DNA of 20,921 nucleotides from Anaerovibrio sp. Lineage in GTDB: Bacteria; Bacillota; Negativicutes; Selenomonadales; Selenomonadaceae. A program made the position numbers and the translations under genes. The notes beneath the pieces are model-generated. The model was not told the origin of the DNA. It ran no database searches and was given only the letters and a program-made list of their open reading frames with translations. The DNA lies in assembly GCA_016302095.1 (NCBI GenBank), contig JAEDOE010000002.1, positions 1 to 20,921 of the forward strand, read 5' to 3'. Below are positions 1-7,684 of this stretch, one piece after another. The stretch's first letter is position 1; the number at the start of each line of letters is the position of its first letter.

Positions 1-37
1 ACTGTTATATAGTATCAGTTTGGAGGTTTGCAATATC

Positions 38-889
38 ATGAGGCTTTTGAGTATTAACACCCACAGCATTATTGAGAAAAATTACGATGAAAAGACAAAA
101 AACTTCCTTGAGCATATTGCAAAGCTCCAGCCTGATATTATTGCTATGCAGGAAGTCAATCAGACTGCTGATTTTCCTGAGGCTGTGCCTGTGCTGCAAA
201 ATGGCAGATGCAGGAACGGCAAGGAGCCTCGGCATCTGAAATCTGACAACCATGTAGCCCTTGTGGCAGCTGAGCTGCGCAAGCTGGGCCTGAGCTATAA
301 CTGGACCTGGCTGCCGATGAAGCTTGGTTATAGCAAGTATGATGAAGGGCTGGCTATCCTCAGCAAAAAGCCGATTGCCGAGACTAATGTGGTGCTTTTG
401 AGTCAGGATGCAGATTATGGCAATTGGCGTACCCGCTACGCACTGGGGGTGCGGCCTGCAGGTATGGAGGATTGGTTCTATACAGTGCATCTTGGCTGGT
501 GGACTGATGAGGTGGAGCCTTTCGAGGGGCAGTGGCAGAAGCTGCAGCATGAGGTGATGTCAAGACAGCATGAAGGCAGGATATTCCTCATGGGTGACTT
601 CAACAGCCCGGCGGAGGTTCGCGGCGAGGGGTATGACCTGATTGCCGGCAGCGGCTGGCATGATACATACCTGCTGGCTAAAGATAAGGACTCTGGCGTT
701 ACCGTCCAGGGTGTTATAGATGGATGGAGAGATAAGCTGTCCGAGGCGGACATGCTGAATGGAATGCGCATTGATCACATCTGGTGCAATGAGCAGGCAG
801 ACGTAGAAAAGAGCAGAGTCTGCTTCAACGGAAATAACGAGCCTGTGATTTCGGATCACTATGGCGTGGTAATTGATTTGGAGGACTGA
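38..889 (+). CDS. Endonuclease/exonuclease/phosphatase-fold hydrolase
   Basis: Predicted metal-dependent phosphodiesterase or phosphatase of the EEP (DNase I-like) superfamily, about 283 aa; the substrate is unknown. The fold signatures are in order: an N-terminal RLLSINTHS strand, the metal-binding Glu in MQEVNQ (about residue 39), MGDFNSP with Asp187 and Asn189, RIDHIWCN, and a C-terminal SDHYGVVIDL with Asp273 and His274, so the active site looks intact. There is no signal peptide, so it is probably cytoplasmic. I start at ATG 38 because GGAGG at 22-26 lies 11 bases upstream; a TTG at 20 overlaps that ribosome site and is unlikely. Its stop is 5 bases before malQ, so the two are very likely co-transcribed. 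Linkage to a maltodextrin gene suggests a sugar-related role, but nothing in the protein proves it. Confidence 0.85.
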   Translation: MRLLSINTHSIIEKNYDEKTKNFLEHIAKLQPDIIAMQEVNQTADFPEAVPVLQNGRCRNGKEPRHLKSDNHVALVAAELRKLGLSYNWTWLPMKLGYSKYDEGLAILSKKPIAETNVVLLSQDADYGNWRTRYALGVRPAGMEDWFYTVHLGWWTDEVEPFEGQWQKLQHEVMSRQHEGRIFLMGDFNSPAEVRGEGYDLIAGSGWHDTYLLAKDKDSGVTVQGVIDGWRDKLSEADMLNGMRIDHIWCNEQADVEKSRVCFNGNNEPVISDHYGVVIDLED

Positions 890-894
890 AAACG

Positions 895-2388
895 ATGAAA
901 CGTAGTGCAGGAATTTTAATGCCTGTCAGCAGCTTGCCATCCAAGTACGGCATCGGCTGTTTTGATGAAACCGCTTACAGATTTATTGATTGGCTGAAGG
1001 AAGCCGGCCAGACCTATTGGCAGATTTTGCCGCTGGTGCCTACCAGCTATGGCGATTCACCGTACCAGTCCTTTTCTACCTTTGCAGGCAATCCGTACTT
1101 CATCAGCCTGGACTGGCTCACCGGTGAGGGGCTGCTGACCGCAGAGGAAACTGCTGCTGTGGATTTCGGTAGCAAGGATGATGATATTGATTATGCCAAG
1201 CTGTATGAGGGACGCTATCCGCTGCTCCGCAAGGCTTATGAGCGCAGCCATATCAATGATAACGGTGATTTCCATCGCTTTGTCAACGAGAATGCCTGGT
1301 GGCTGGAAGACTATGCCCTGTTCATGGCATTGAAGGATTTCTTCGGCGGCAAGTGCTGGAACGAGTGGCCTGAGGATATCAAGCTCCGTTACGGCTACGC
1401 CATTGAGCATTACAGAAACAAGCTTTACTTTGATATTGAGTTCCAGAAGTTCCTGCAGTACAAGTTTGACTGCCAGTGGAAGGACCTGAAGTATTATGCC
1501 AACTGCCAGGGCATCCAGATTGTGGGAGATATTCCAATCTATGTTGCCATGGACAGTGCCGATGTATGGTCACATCCTGAGCTGTTCCAGCTGGATGACA
1601 AGAGCAATCCGATTGCTGTGGCAGGCTGTCCGCCGGATGGCTTCTCCGCTACCGGCCAGCTGTGGGGCAACCCGCTTTATCGCTGGGATTATCACAGGGA
1701 AACCGGCTTTGACTGGTGGATGAGCCGCGTATGGTATGCCTTCAACATGTATGATGTTCTGCGTATCGACCACTTCCGTGGTTTTGATGAATATTACAGC
1801 ATTCCGTTTGGTGCCAAGGATGCAACCAACGGACATTGGGAAAAGGGCCCGGGCATGGATTTGTTCAACACAATGAAGTGGCGTCTGGGTGACAGAAGGG
1901 TAATCGCCGAGGATTTGGGCTTTATGACCGATACCGTGCGTCAGCTGGTAAAGGACAGCGGCTTCCCAGGCATGAAGGTGCTGGAGTTTGCTTTTGACTC
2001 CCGCGACACCGGTGCAGCAAGTGATTATCTGCCGCATAACTACATTGAGAACTGCGTAGTCTACACCGGTACTCACGACAACGAAACCCTCCAGGGCTGG
2101 TTCAAGAGTATCAACAAGCAGGAAATGCAGATGGTGAGGGACTACCTGTGTGATGCTAAGACTCCTATTAAGGATTTACATAAACCGATGATTGCGGCTG
2201 CAATGCGCAGCAATGCAGCTACCTGCATCATTCCGATGCAGGACTACCTGGGATTGGATAATTCCGCCAGAACCAACCAGCCTTCTACTGTAGGCCAGAA
2301 TTGGAGATGGCGCGTGTCCGGCAAGGCTCTCACCAGCAAGCTGGCACAGGAAATCCGCCACACTGCCGAGACCTTCGGCAGGCTGTAA
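895..2388 (+). CDS. malQ: 4-alpha-glucanotransferase (amylomaltase, GH77)
   Basis: Cytoplasmic enzyme that transfers alpha-1,4-glucan segments between maltodextrins, releasing glucose. Its 497 aa is the usual size for the compact bacterial type. Motifs in order: MPVSSLPSKYGIGCFD at the N-terminus, GDSPYQSFSTFAGNP, GDIPIYVAMDSADVW, the acceptor-loop motif CPPDGFSATGQLWGNP, RIDHFRG with the nucleophile Asp292, IAEDLG with acid/base Glu339, and GTHDNE with Asp395. All catalytic residues are present. ATG 895 is supported by GGAGG at 880-884, which lies inside the end of the upstream gene, so translation is probably coupled. It fits downstream of the secreted amylopullulanase at 4475, whose maltodextrin products it could process, although the porin gene separates them and they are not one operon. 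Confidence 0.96.
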   Translation: MKRSAGILMPVSSLPSKYGIGCFDETAYRFIDWLKEAGQTYWQILPLVPTSYGDSPYQSFSTFAGNPYFISLDWLTGEGLLTAEETAAVDFGSKDDDIDYAKLYEGRYPLLRKAYERSHINDNGDFHRFVNENAWWLEDYALFMALKDFFGGKCWNEWPEDIKLRYGYAIEHYRNKLYFDIEFQKFLQYKFDCQWKDLKYYANCQGIQIVGDIPIYVAMDSADVWSHPELFQLDDKSNPIAVAGCPPDGFSATGQLWGNPLYRWDYHRETGFDWWMSRVWYAFNMYDVLRIDHFRGFDEYYSIPFGAKDATNGHWEKGPGMDLFNTMKWRLGDRRVIAEDLGFMTDTVRQLVKDSGFPGMKVLEFAFDSRDTGAASDYLPHNYIENCVVYTGTHDNETLQGWFKSINKQEMQMVRDYLCDAKTPIKDLHKPMIAAAMRSNAATCIIPMQDYLGLDNSARTNQPSTVGQNWRWRVSGKALTSKLAQEIRHTAETFGRL

Positions 2389-2733
2389 TCCCACTTAAAT
2401 TTGCCCCTTTATTTTCAATATATATGACACCTTGCAGGTGCCTGCTTACATTAACACCCCGTATCCGGGTGCCTGCAAAAAAGAAAAGCCGAAAAGCCGT
2501 CTCCGTGTGTGTGAACGGGGGCGGCGGGGGGGCTTTTTACGACCAAGTTTGGCGCACTCAGGCATTTTCTGCCTGTGAATGTCCGGAAAAGCGTGTGTCT
2601 CTGGCTATGCTTGATGGGAACAAGGAAGCATTAGGCGACGATGTGGACGAGTTCTTTTCCGGTCAGTATAGATGAAGCCCTTGCTTTGCGTGGCAGGGGA
2701 AGAAAACGTATCTGTTTTTAGGAGGAGAATTTG
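2389..2733. other. Non-coding gap with several hairpins and a G-run
   Basis: I see no convincing gene in this 345-base gap. It holds a direct repeat GGTGCCTGC at 2437-2445 and 2468-2476, small dyads (CACCT/AGGTG at 2428-2440, CACCC/GGGTG at 2455-2471, CAGGC/GCCTG at 2559-2575), a likely terminator near 2496-2538, and a long-range dyad CCGGAAAAG (2583-2591) / CTTTTCCGG (2654-2662). A weak promoter for the porin may be TGGACG (2644-2649), 17 bases, TATAGA (2667-2672). The porin ribosome site AGGAGGAG lies at 2720-2727. An open frame running from malQ to 2675 has no recognisable domain. Confidence 0.5.
2496..2538 (+). terminator. Probable intrinsic terminator after malQ
   Basis: An 11-bp stem pairs 2496-2506 with 2515-2525 (two G-U pairs, 8-base loop). 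A G-run and then TTTTT at 2534-2538 follow. AAAAGCC at 2492-2498 can alternatively pair with GGCTTTT at 2531-2537, which would place the T-tract directly after the stem. The position, 108 bases after the malQ stop, suits the end of the first operon. The geometry is imperfect, hence modest confidence. Confidence 0.45.
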
Positions 2734-4095
2734 ATGAACAAGAAGATTTTGAGCGCAGCCGTTGCCATGGCTTTGGCAGCAGGCATCAGCGGCACTGCTA
2801 TGGCAGCAGAAGGCAGCCTGGCAGACGTACCAAAGGATCACTGGTCCTATCAGGCTGTAGACCAGCTGGTAAAGGACGGTATCATCGAGGGTATGCCTGA
2901 TGGTACTTATGCCGGTGACCGCGCCATCAGCCGTTACGAGATGGCTGTTATCGTAGCCCGTGCTACCGATAAGATGGAAGCTGCTAACATTGCAGACCGC
3001 GCTCTCATTGAGAAGATGCAGGCAGAGTACGGCTCCGAGCTGAAGACACTGCAGGCAGATGTAAACGACCTGAAGGAGCAGGTTGGTAAGGTAAACTTCC
3101 ATGGTATGTTCCGCGCTCAGTATGATTATGATAAAAATACTACTGCTGATACTATTGACAAGGGAACCAACCGTTATTACCTCGACTTGCGCGGTGACTA
3201 CAAGGTAAACGACAACTGGACAGTTAAGTTCCAGAGCGAGACCAACCGTCATTATGCAGATGGTCATGACAGAAGTGAGTCAGCTATTGGTAACGGTGGC
3301 GATAAGACTTGGTCTGGTCACGATGGTAACATTCAGCGTATTTGGGCTGATGGTTACTTCCCTAACAGCGGTGCATGGGTAAGCGTAGGTCGTACTTGGA
3401 GAGGCTTGGGCTTCCAGAATGTACTCTTTGGTACTGAGTCTGATGGTGTACAGTTTGGTGTGCCAATCAAGGGTACTGGCCTTACTGCAAGCGGTTTCTG
3501 GATGGCTTCTACCGGTTCCGGTAATAAGGAGTCTCTCTATGGTGTAGGTACCTGGGGTTCTATCGGTCATTGCGTTGATATTAACATGGCGGTTGCTAAG
3601 AGCAGCCTCTCCAAGGGTGAAATCAATGGTACCCGGACTGCATATAGGACAACTACTATTGGTGATAAGAAGGTTATTGAGCAGTATGAGGCACCTGGTG
3701 CGCCAAATGCCCGTAGCAATGGTTATGTAATCAGTGCTGGTGTTGATTTAGCAAAGAATGTTCGTTTTATTGGTGACTATGTAAAAACTAATGCAGATTT
3801 CCAGAATAGCAGTACAGCACTTCGCTTGAACTATAAGGGCACTAATTTGCAGGATCCTGGTTCCTTTGGCGTATATGCACGTTACATTAAGTACGGTGCG
3901 AATGGTTGGTTAGCTGGTGATGATGAGTGGGGTTCCACTTGGAATGGTACTAAGGGCTGGATTGTAGGCTTTAAGTATGTTCCAGCTAAGAATGTTGAGT
4001 GGGAGACTCTGTACTCTGATCAGACTCGTGGATATGATCAGAATTGGGAATATGACCGTAAGTTGGTTCGTACCCAGGTTGACTTCCACTTCTAA
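2734..4095 (+). CDS. SLH-domain outer-membrane porin (OmpM-like)
   Basis: Major outer-membrane protein of the Negativicutes type, about 453 aa. A C-terminal beta-barrel forms a pore, and an N-terminal SLH domain tethers the membrane to peptidoglycan, which in this class carries covalently linked polyamines. Visible parts: a signal peptide (residues 1-24, cleavage after AMA), one SLH motif (about 28-80, with DVPKDHWSYQAVDQLVKDG and ISRYEMAVIVARA), a coiled-coil linker (about 84-118, LIEKMQAEYGSELKTLQADV), then a barrel rich in alternating aromatic strands ending in VDFHF. The terminal Phe is the usual barrel-assembly signal. ATG 2734 is chosen because AGGAGGAG at 2720-2727 is ideally spaced; a TTG at 2731 is in frame but less likely. 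It stands alone, with its own terminator. Codons are richer in T-ending GGT, ACT and GTT than in neighbouring genes, which fits high expression or a separate history of the barrel. Confidence 0.93.
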   Translation: MNKKILSAAVAMALAAGISGTAMAAEGSLADVPKDHWSYQAVDQLVKDGIIEGMPDGTYAGDRAISRYEMAVIVARATDKMEAANIADRALIEKMQAEYGSELKTLQADVNDLKEQVGKVNFHGMFRAQYDYDKNTTADTIDKGTNRYYLDLRGDYKVNDNWTVKFQSETNRHYADGHDRSESAIGNGGDKTWSGHDGNIQRIWADGYFPNSGAWVSVGRTWRGLGFQNVLFGTESDGVQFGVPIKGTGLTASGFWMASTGSGNKESLYGVGTWGSIGHCVDINMAVAKSSLSKGEINGTRTAYRTTTIGDKKVIEQYEAPGAPNARSNGYVISAGVDLAKNVRFIGDYVKTNADFQNSSTALRLNYKGTNLQDPGSFGVYARYIKYGANGWLAGDDEWGSTWNGTKGWIVGFKYVPAKNVEWETLYSDQTRGYDQNWEYDRKLVRTQVDFHF

Positions 4096-4129
4096 TCTAA
4101 TTAAGAAGTCCATAGTATCTATTTATACA

Positions 4130-4175
4130 GGGAACTGTTCGATGCCCCTCAGGGCAAGGGGCAGTTCCCCTTTTT
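4130..4175 (+). terminator. Intrinsic terminator of the porin gene
   Basis: GGGAACTG at 4130-4137 pairs with CAGTTCCC at 4162-4169. An inner CCCCT/AGGGG pairing (4145-4149 with 4157-4161) stacks on top. TTTTT at 4171-4175 follows, with a second T-run shortly after. It starts 35 bases after the porin stop and is a textbook rho-independent terminator. Confidence 0.9.
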
Positions 4176-4220
4176 ACTTTTTTGCAGATATGGGGTACTA
4201 GTTTTAGTAATTTGTAGCTA

Positions 4221-4401
4221 CTGTTCAGACAAAGGGGCAAAGGACATGATATGTGCCCAGCGAAAACCTTTGTTGTACCTCGGTGCTTAGCGATTTGCAA
4301 GCCGCAGGCGAAGCAAGAGCTTAGCATCCGTTAGGTACAACTAGGAGCGAGAGCGTGTTTTTGATGGGCACTATCATGGCATTGCCTAAAGGTCTGAACA
4401 G
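4221..4401. repeat. 181-bp giant imperfect hairpin, MITE-like element
   Basis: The ends are inverted: CTGTTCAGAC (4221-4230) and GTCTGAACAG (4392-4401) match perfectly. Pairing continues inward with GGCAA (4236-4240)/TTGCC (4382-4386), CATGATA (4245-4251)/TATCATG (4372-4378) and GTGCCCA (4253-4259)/TGGGCAC (4365-4371). An inner stem pairs GTTGTACCT (4272-4280) with AGGTACAAC (4333-4341). Inside that lie two direct copies of GCTTAGC and a small GC-rich hairpin near 4295-4316. No real gene is inside and no target-site duplication is obvious. This could be a miniature inverted-repeat element, a dispersed palindromic repeat, or a structured leader or small RNA ahead of the amylopullulanase. The rest of the 4176-4474 gap shows no clear promoter. 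Confidence 0.7.
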
Positions 4402-4474
4402 AGAGCACTGTGTATGCACTAAACACGAACATTAACGAGTTTTTACGAACAAGAAGAAAGAAGGAGTATCAAAC

Positions 4475-7400
4475 ATGAACCGCAAGCAGATTTTAAAGCG
4501 CTCAGTGGGGATGGCGCTTTCATTAACCTTATTGGCTGCACCATCAGCCCTGGTAACCGCACCAACAGCCTTCGACAGCCTCTCACTGCTGAGGATAGCA
4601 CACACAGAGGCCGCAAGCACCGTAGGTGCTGGTGATGTAGTATTAGTCGGCAGCCTTCAGGATGAGCTGGGTGCCGCTTCTGAATGGAACCCTGCCGATG
4701 GGGCAACCTTATTCCAGCCGGCTGGCAACGGCAAATACGTTTTCACAGGCAAGCTTGCCGCAGGCAACTACGACTTCAAGATTGCCATCGGCGGCAGCTG
4801 GGACGAAAACTACGGCAAGGACGGCGTCAAGGATGGCCCAAACATTGCCCTGAGGCTTCTCCATGACCACGAAGTAACCTTCACCTACGATGCCGCAACC
4901 CACATCGTAACATATGACTACGAGGACATGGCAGAAGAACAGGCATCATTGGCCTCCGCTGGTCGCAGCTTCGTAGTAACAGGCACTGTCCAGACCCGTG
5001 CCGGTGGAGCCAAGGACTGGGACCCTGCCGACAAAACCACTGAGATGAAGGATATCGGCAACGGCTTCTACGCCTACACCATGGACTTGCCAGCAGGCCC
5101 TTACTTCTACAAGATTTCCGTCAACGGCAGCTGGGCAGAGAATTACGGCCTCAACGGCAACTTCGACGGTGCCAACGTACAGCTCACCCTTGACAAGCCG
5201 GAAAAAGTTACCTTCTATTATAACGACATTACCCACAAGATTCAGGACAGCCACAGCTACAAAATGCTGAAGGACGCAGAGCTCCCTACCCTGGGCGGCG
5301 ATTTTGCAGCCCTGGAGGGTGACAAGGTAATGCGCGACCTCCTGATGGACAAGTTCTATCAGACCACCCTGGATGTAAAGGCAGGCACTTACACTGCCGA
5401 AATCAAGCAGAAGGGGCAGAAGGCAGTAAAGCAGCAGGTAACAGTCCGCCAGGACGGCAAGGTAAGCTTCTACTACGACTTTGCTGGCAAGAAAATCATT
5501 GTTGACGATGGCAGCATCCATCCTGACAAGGTAGTACATGACACCTGGGATACCGCATACCGCGCTCCGTTCCAGCCAGCCAAGGTAGGGGAGGCTGTCA
5601 AGCTCTCCATCCGCACCCAGCAGGGTGATGTGCAGAACGCCAAGCTGGTACTGACCAAGGCGGAGATTACTGCCAACGGCGGTGACGAGTACAACCCTGA
5701 TTATGCTGCTGGCAAGACCGTAACTTACGACATGCAGAAGACTGGCACGAAGGATGGCAGCGATATCTGGTCTGTAACCATTACCCCTGAAGAAAACGGC
5801 ATGTACGGCTATACCTTCCTGCTGAATGATATGCTTCAGTACGGTGATGACGCCCGTCCTGGCAACATCGGCACTACAGCACTGCGTGGAGCCAAGCCGT
5901 TCCAGCTGACAGTGTATACTGCTGACTACCATACCCCGGACTGGGCCAAGGAAGCCATTACCTGCCAGATTTTCCCTGACCGCTTCTTTAACGGTGACAA
6001 GTCCAACGACAATGCCCGTACCACTGCCCGTGGCAGCCAGCCAATCCAGCACAGGGATTGGAACGATATTCCGGCAAACCATAGCAAGACTCCTGACAAG
6101 GATGGAGATACCCAGGATTGCAACGACTTCTTCGGGGGCGACCTGGCAGGTATCACCCAGAAGCTGGATTATCTGAAGGATTTGGGCATTACCGCCATCT
6201 ATGTGAACCCGATGATGAGCGCCTGCTCCAACCATCGCTACGATACAGTAGATTATGGCACTATTGACCCTCTGCTGGGCAACATGGAGGACTTCCAGCA
6301 GCTGGTGGCTGAGATGGACAAGCGTGGCATGCACCTGATTATGGATGGCGTGTTCAACCATGTAGGCGATGATTCCATTTACTTTGACCGCTATGGCAAG
6401 TATCAGTGGGTAGGCGCCTATGAGTTCTGGTCCCGTGTCTATGACCTGATGAACACCAAGGGCATGAAGGAAGCCGCTGCCAAGGAAGAAGCAAGAAAGC
6501 AGCTTATTGCCGAGGGACAGGTATTCAGCCCTTATCAGTGGGAGAACTGGTTTGAAATCAAGAATCAGAAGGCTGTAGACGAGATGGGCGAGAAGTACGC
6601 TTACCATGACTGGCAGGGCTACTCCAGCCTGGTACCGTTCAGTGACAAGGATTTGCTGAATGATAAGTCAAGCCTGGGTGAGTATCTCCTCTATGGGGAC
6701 AATGCCGTAATCACCAAGTGGTTCAAGGATGGCTTGTCCAGCTGGCGCCTTGATGTGGCCAAGGAGATTCCGGCTGAGTTCTGGCGCAATGTCCGCAAGA
6801 CTGTAAAGCAGATCAAGACCACCAAGGGCGAGGAGCCGCTGCTGCTGGGTGAAATCTGGCAGGATGGTACCCAGTTCCTGACCGGTGACCAGTTTGACTC
6901 CGTTATGAACTACAAGCTGTCCTTTGCCGTAGGCGATTTGTTCCTGAACAGGGGCGATGCCAAGGCGGCAGATGACGAGCTGAAAATTCTCCAGCAGAAT
7001 TATCCGCGGGAGGCACTCTATGACCTGATGAACATCGTGGATTCCCATGATACTGTCCGTGCCATCTACAAGTTCGGCGGCGGTCAGGAGTCTGTAGCGC
7101 AGGCTACCTTGAAGGACTTTGACTATGAGCTGGGCAAGGCAAGGCTGAAGCTGTCCGCAGCATTCATTCTGGGCTATCCTGGCATGCCGACCTTCTTCTA
7201 TGGTGATGAGGCAGGTGTGTACGGCAGTGCCGACCCTGATTGCCGCCGCACCTATCCGTGGGGCAATGAGGATAAGGAGCTGATTGCTTACTACAAGCAG
7301 GTAATGGGTGTGCGCAATGCCCACAAGCAGCTCTTTGCTCATGGCGATGTAAACACCCTGAAGGCAGAAGGCGATATCTTTGCCTATGCCCGTACCAATG

Positions 7401-7588
7401 GCAGCGAGGCAGCAGTTGTAGCACTGAACCGTGGCAAGGCACAGCAGGTGGTTATTCCTGCCGGTCAGTTTGCTGATGGCACTGTTTTCGCAGATGCCCT
7501 TGACAGCAGCTTCCAGGCAGCCGTTTCCGGCGGCCAGCTGGTGGTAGACCTGGGTGAAAATCAGGCCCGCATGATGATTAAGAAATAA
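4475..7588 (+). CDS. Exported multidomain amylopullulanase / neopullulanase (GH13)
   Basis: Starch- or pullulan-hydrolysing GH13 enzyme of 1037 aa, predicted to be exported by an N-terminal signal (basic MNRKQILKRS, then a hydrophobic stretch to about residue 35; no lipobox seen). Two X25-type starch-binding modules of the kind found in bacterial pullulanases lie at about 50-152 and 163-260, each with a GSW(D/A)ENYG motif. A shorter, more divergent beta module follows (about 270-346), then a CBM34-like neopullulanase N-domain (about 355-484). The catalytic barrel (about 487-960) shows NNDFFGG-like NDFFGGDL, DGVFNH (Asp624), WRLDVAKE with nucleophile Asp760, LLGEIW with acid/base Glu793, and DSHDT with Asp859. 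A C-terminal beta domain ends it. AAGGAG at 4461-4466 supports ATG 4475. The arrangement resembles clostridial amylopullulanases. Whether it cuts alpha-1,4 only, or alpha-1,6 as well, cannot be read from sequence. Confidence 0.93.
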   Translation: MNRKQILKRSVGMALSLTLLAAPSALVTAPTAFDSLSLLRIAHTEAASTVGAGDVVLVGSLQDELGAASEWNPADGATLFQPAGNGKYVFTGKLAAGNYDFKIAIGGSWDENYGKDGVKDGPNIALRLLHDHEVTFTYDAATHIVTYDYEDMAEEQASLASAGRSFVVTGTVQTRAGGAKDWDPADKTTEMKDIGNGFYAYTMDLPAGPYFYKISVNGSWAENYGLNGNFDGANVQLTLDKPEKVTFYYNDITHKIQDSHSYKMLKDAELPTLGGDFAALEGDKVMRDLLMDKFYQTTLDVKAGTYTAEIKQKGQKAVKQQVTVRQDGKVSFYYDFAGKKIIVDDGSIHPDKVVHDTWDTAYRAPFQPAKVGEAVKLSIRTQQGDVQNAKLVLTKAEITANGGDEYNPDYAAGKTVTYDMQKTGTKDGSDIWSVTITPEENGMYGYTFLLNDMLQYGDDARPGNIGTTALRGAKPFQLTVYTADYHTPDWAKEAITCQIFPDRFFNGDKSNDNARTTARGSQPIQHRDWNDIPANHSKTPDKDGDTQDCNDFFGGDLAGITQKLDYLKDLGITAIYVNPMMSACSNHRYDTVDYGTIDPLLGNMEDFQQLVAEMDKRGMHLIMDGVFNHVGDDSIYFDRYGKYQWVGAYEFWSRVYDLMNTKGMKEAAAKEEARKQLIAEGQVFSPYQWENWFEIKNQKAVDEMGEKYAYHDWQGYSSLVPFSDKDLLNDKSSLGEYLLYGDNAVITKWFKDGLSSWRLDVAKEIPAEFWRNVRKTVKQIKTTKGEEPLLLGEIWQDGTQFLTGDQFDSVMNYKLSFAVGDLFLNRGDAKAADDELKILQQNYPREALYDLMNIVDSHDTVRAIYKFGGGQESVAQATLKDFDYELGKARLKLSAAFILGYPGMPTFFYGDEAGVYGSADPDCRRTYPWGNEDKELIAYYKQVMGVRNAHKQLFAHGDVNTLKAEGDIFAYARTNGSEAAVVALNRGKAQQVVIPAGQFADGTVFADALDSSFQAAVSGGQLVVDLGENQARMMIKK

Positions 7589-7630
7589 GCTTTGGTTTCT
7601 TGAGTTAATTACATTATAAGTGATAAAGAA

Positions 7631-7673
7631 AACTCCCCCATGCAGCTTAAACAAGCTGCATGGGGGAGTTTTT
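7631..7673. terminator. Bidirectional terminator between amylopullulanase and mqnA
   Basis: A perfect 18-bp stem pairs 7631-7648 with 7653-7670 around an AAAC loop. It is followed by Ts on the plus strand, and the A-rich tract upstream gives a short T-tract on the minus strand. It lies between the convergent amylopullulanase gene (stop 7588) and mqnA (stop 7685), so it probably ends both transcripts. Confidence 0.93.
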
Positions 7674-7684
7674 GGCAAGTCAAT

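Noticed and set aside
2301..2675. A 124-codon frame from the end of malQ into the gap
   Set aside because: It starts inside malQ in another frame, passes through the probable terminator and the G-run, and shows no family features.
4097..4327. A small minus-strand frame across the porin terminator and the palindromic element
   Set aside because: It reads through the terminator stem and the inverted repeat; composition comes from the repeat, and there is no plausible start signal.
4221..4401. Known riboswitch or tRNA-like RNA
   Set aside because: I could not match the folded shape or conserved bases to any class I know, so I left it as an unclassified palindromic element.
4946..6607. A 553-codon minus-strand open frame
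   Set aside because: Antisense to the amylopullulanase, with no recognisable protein features.
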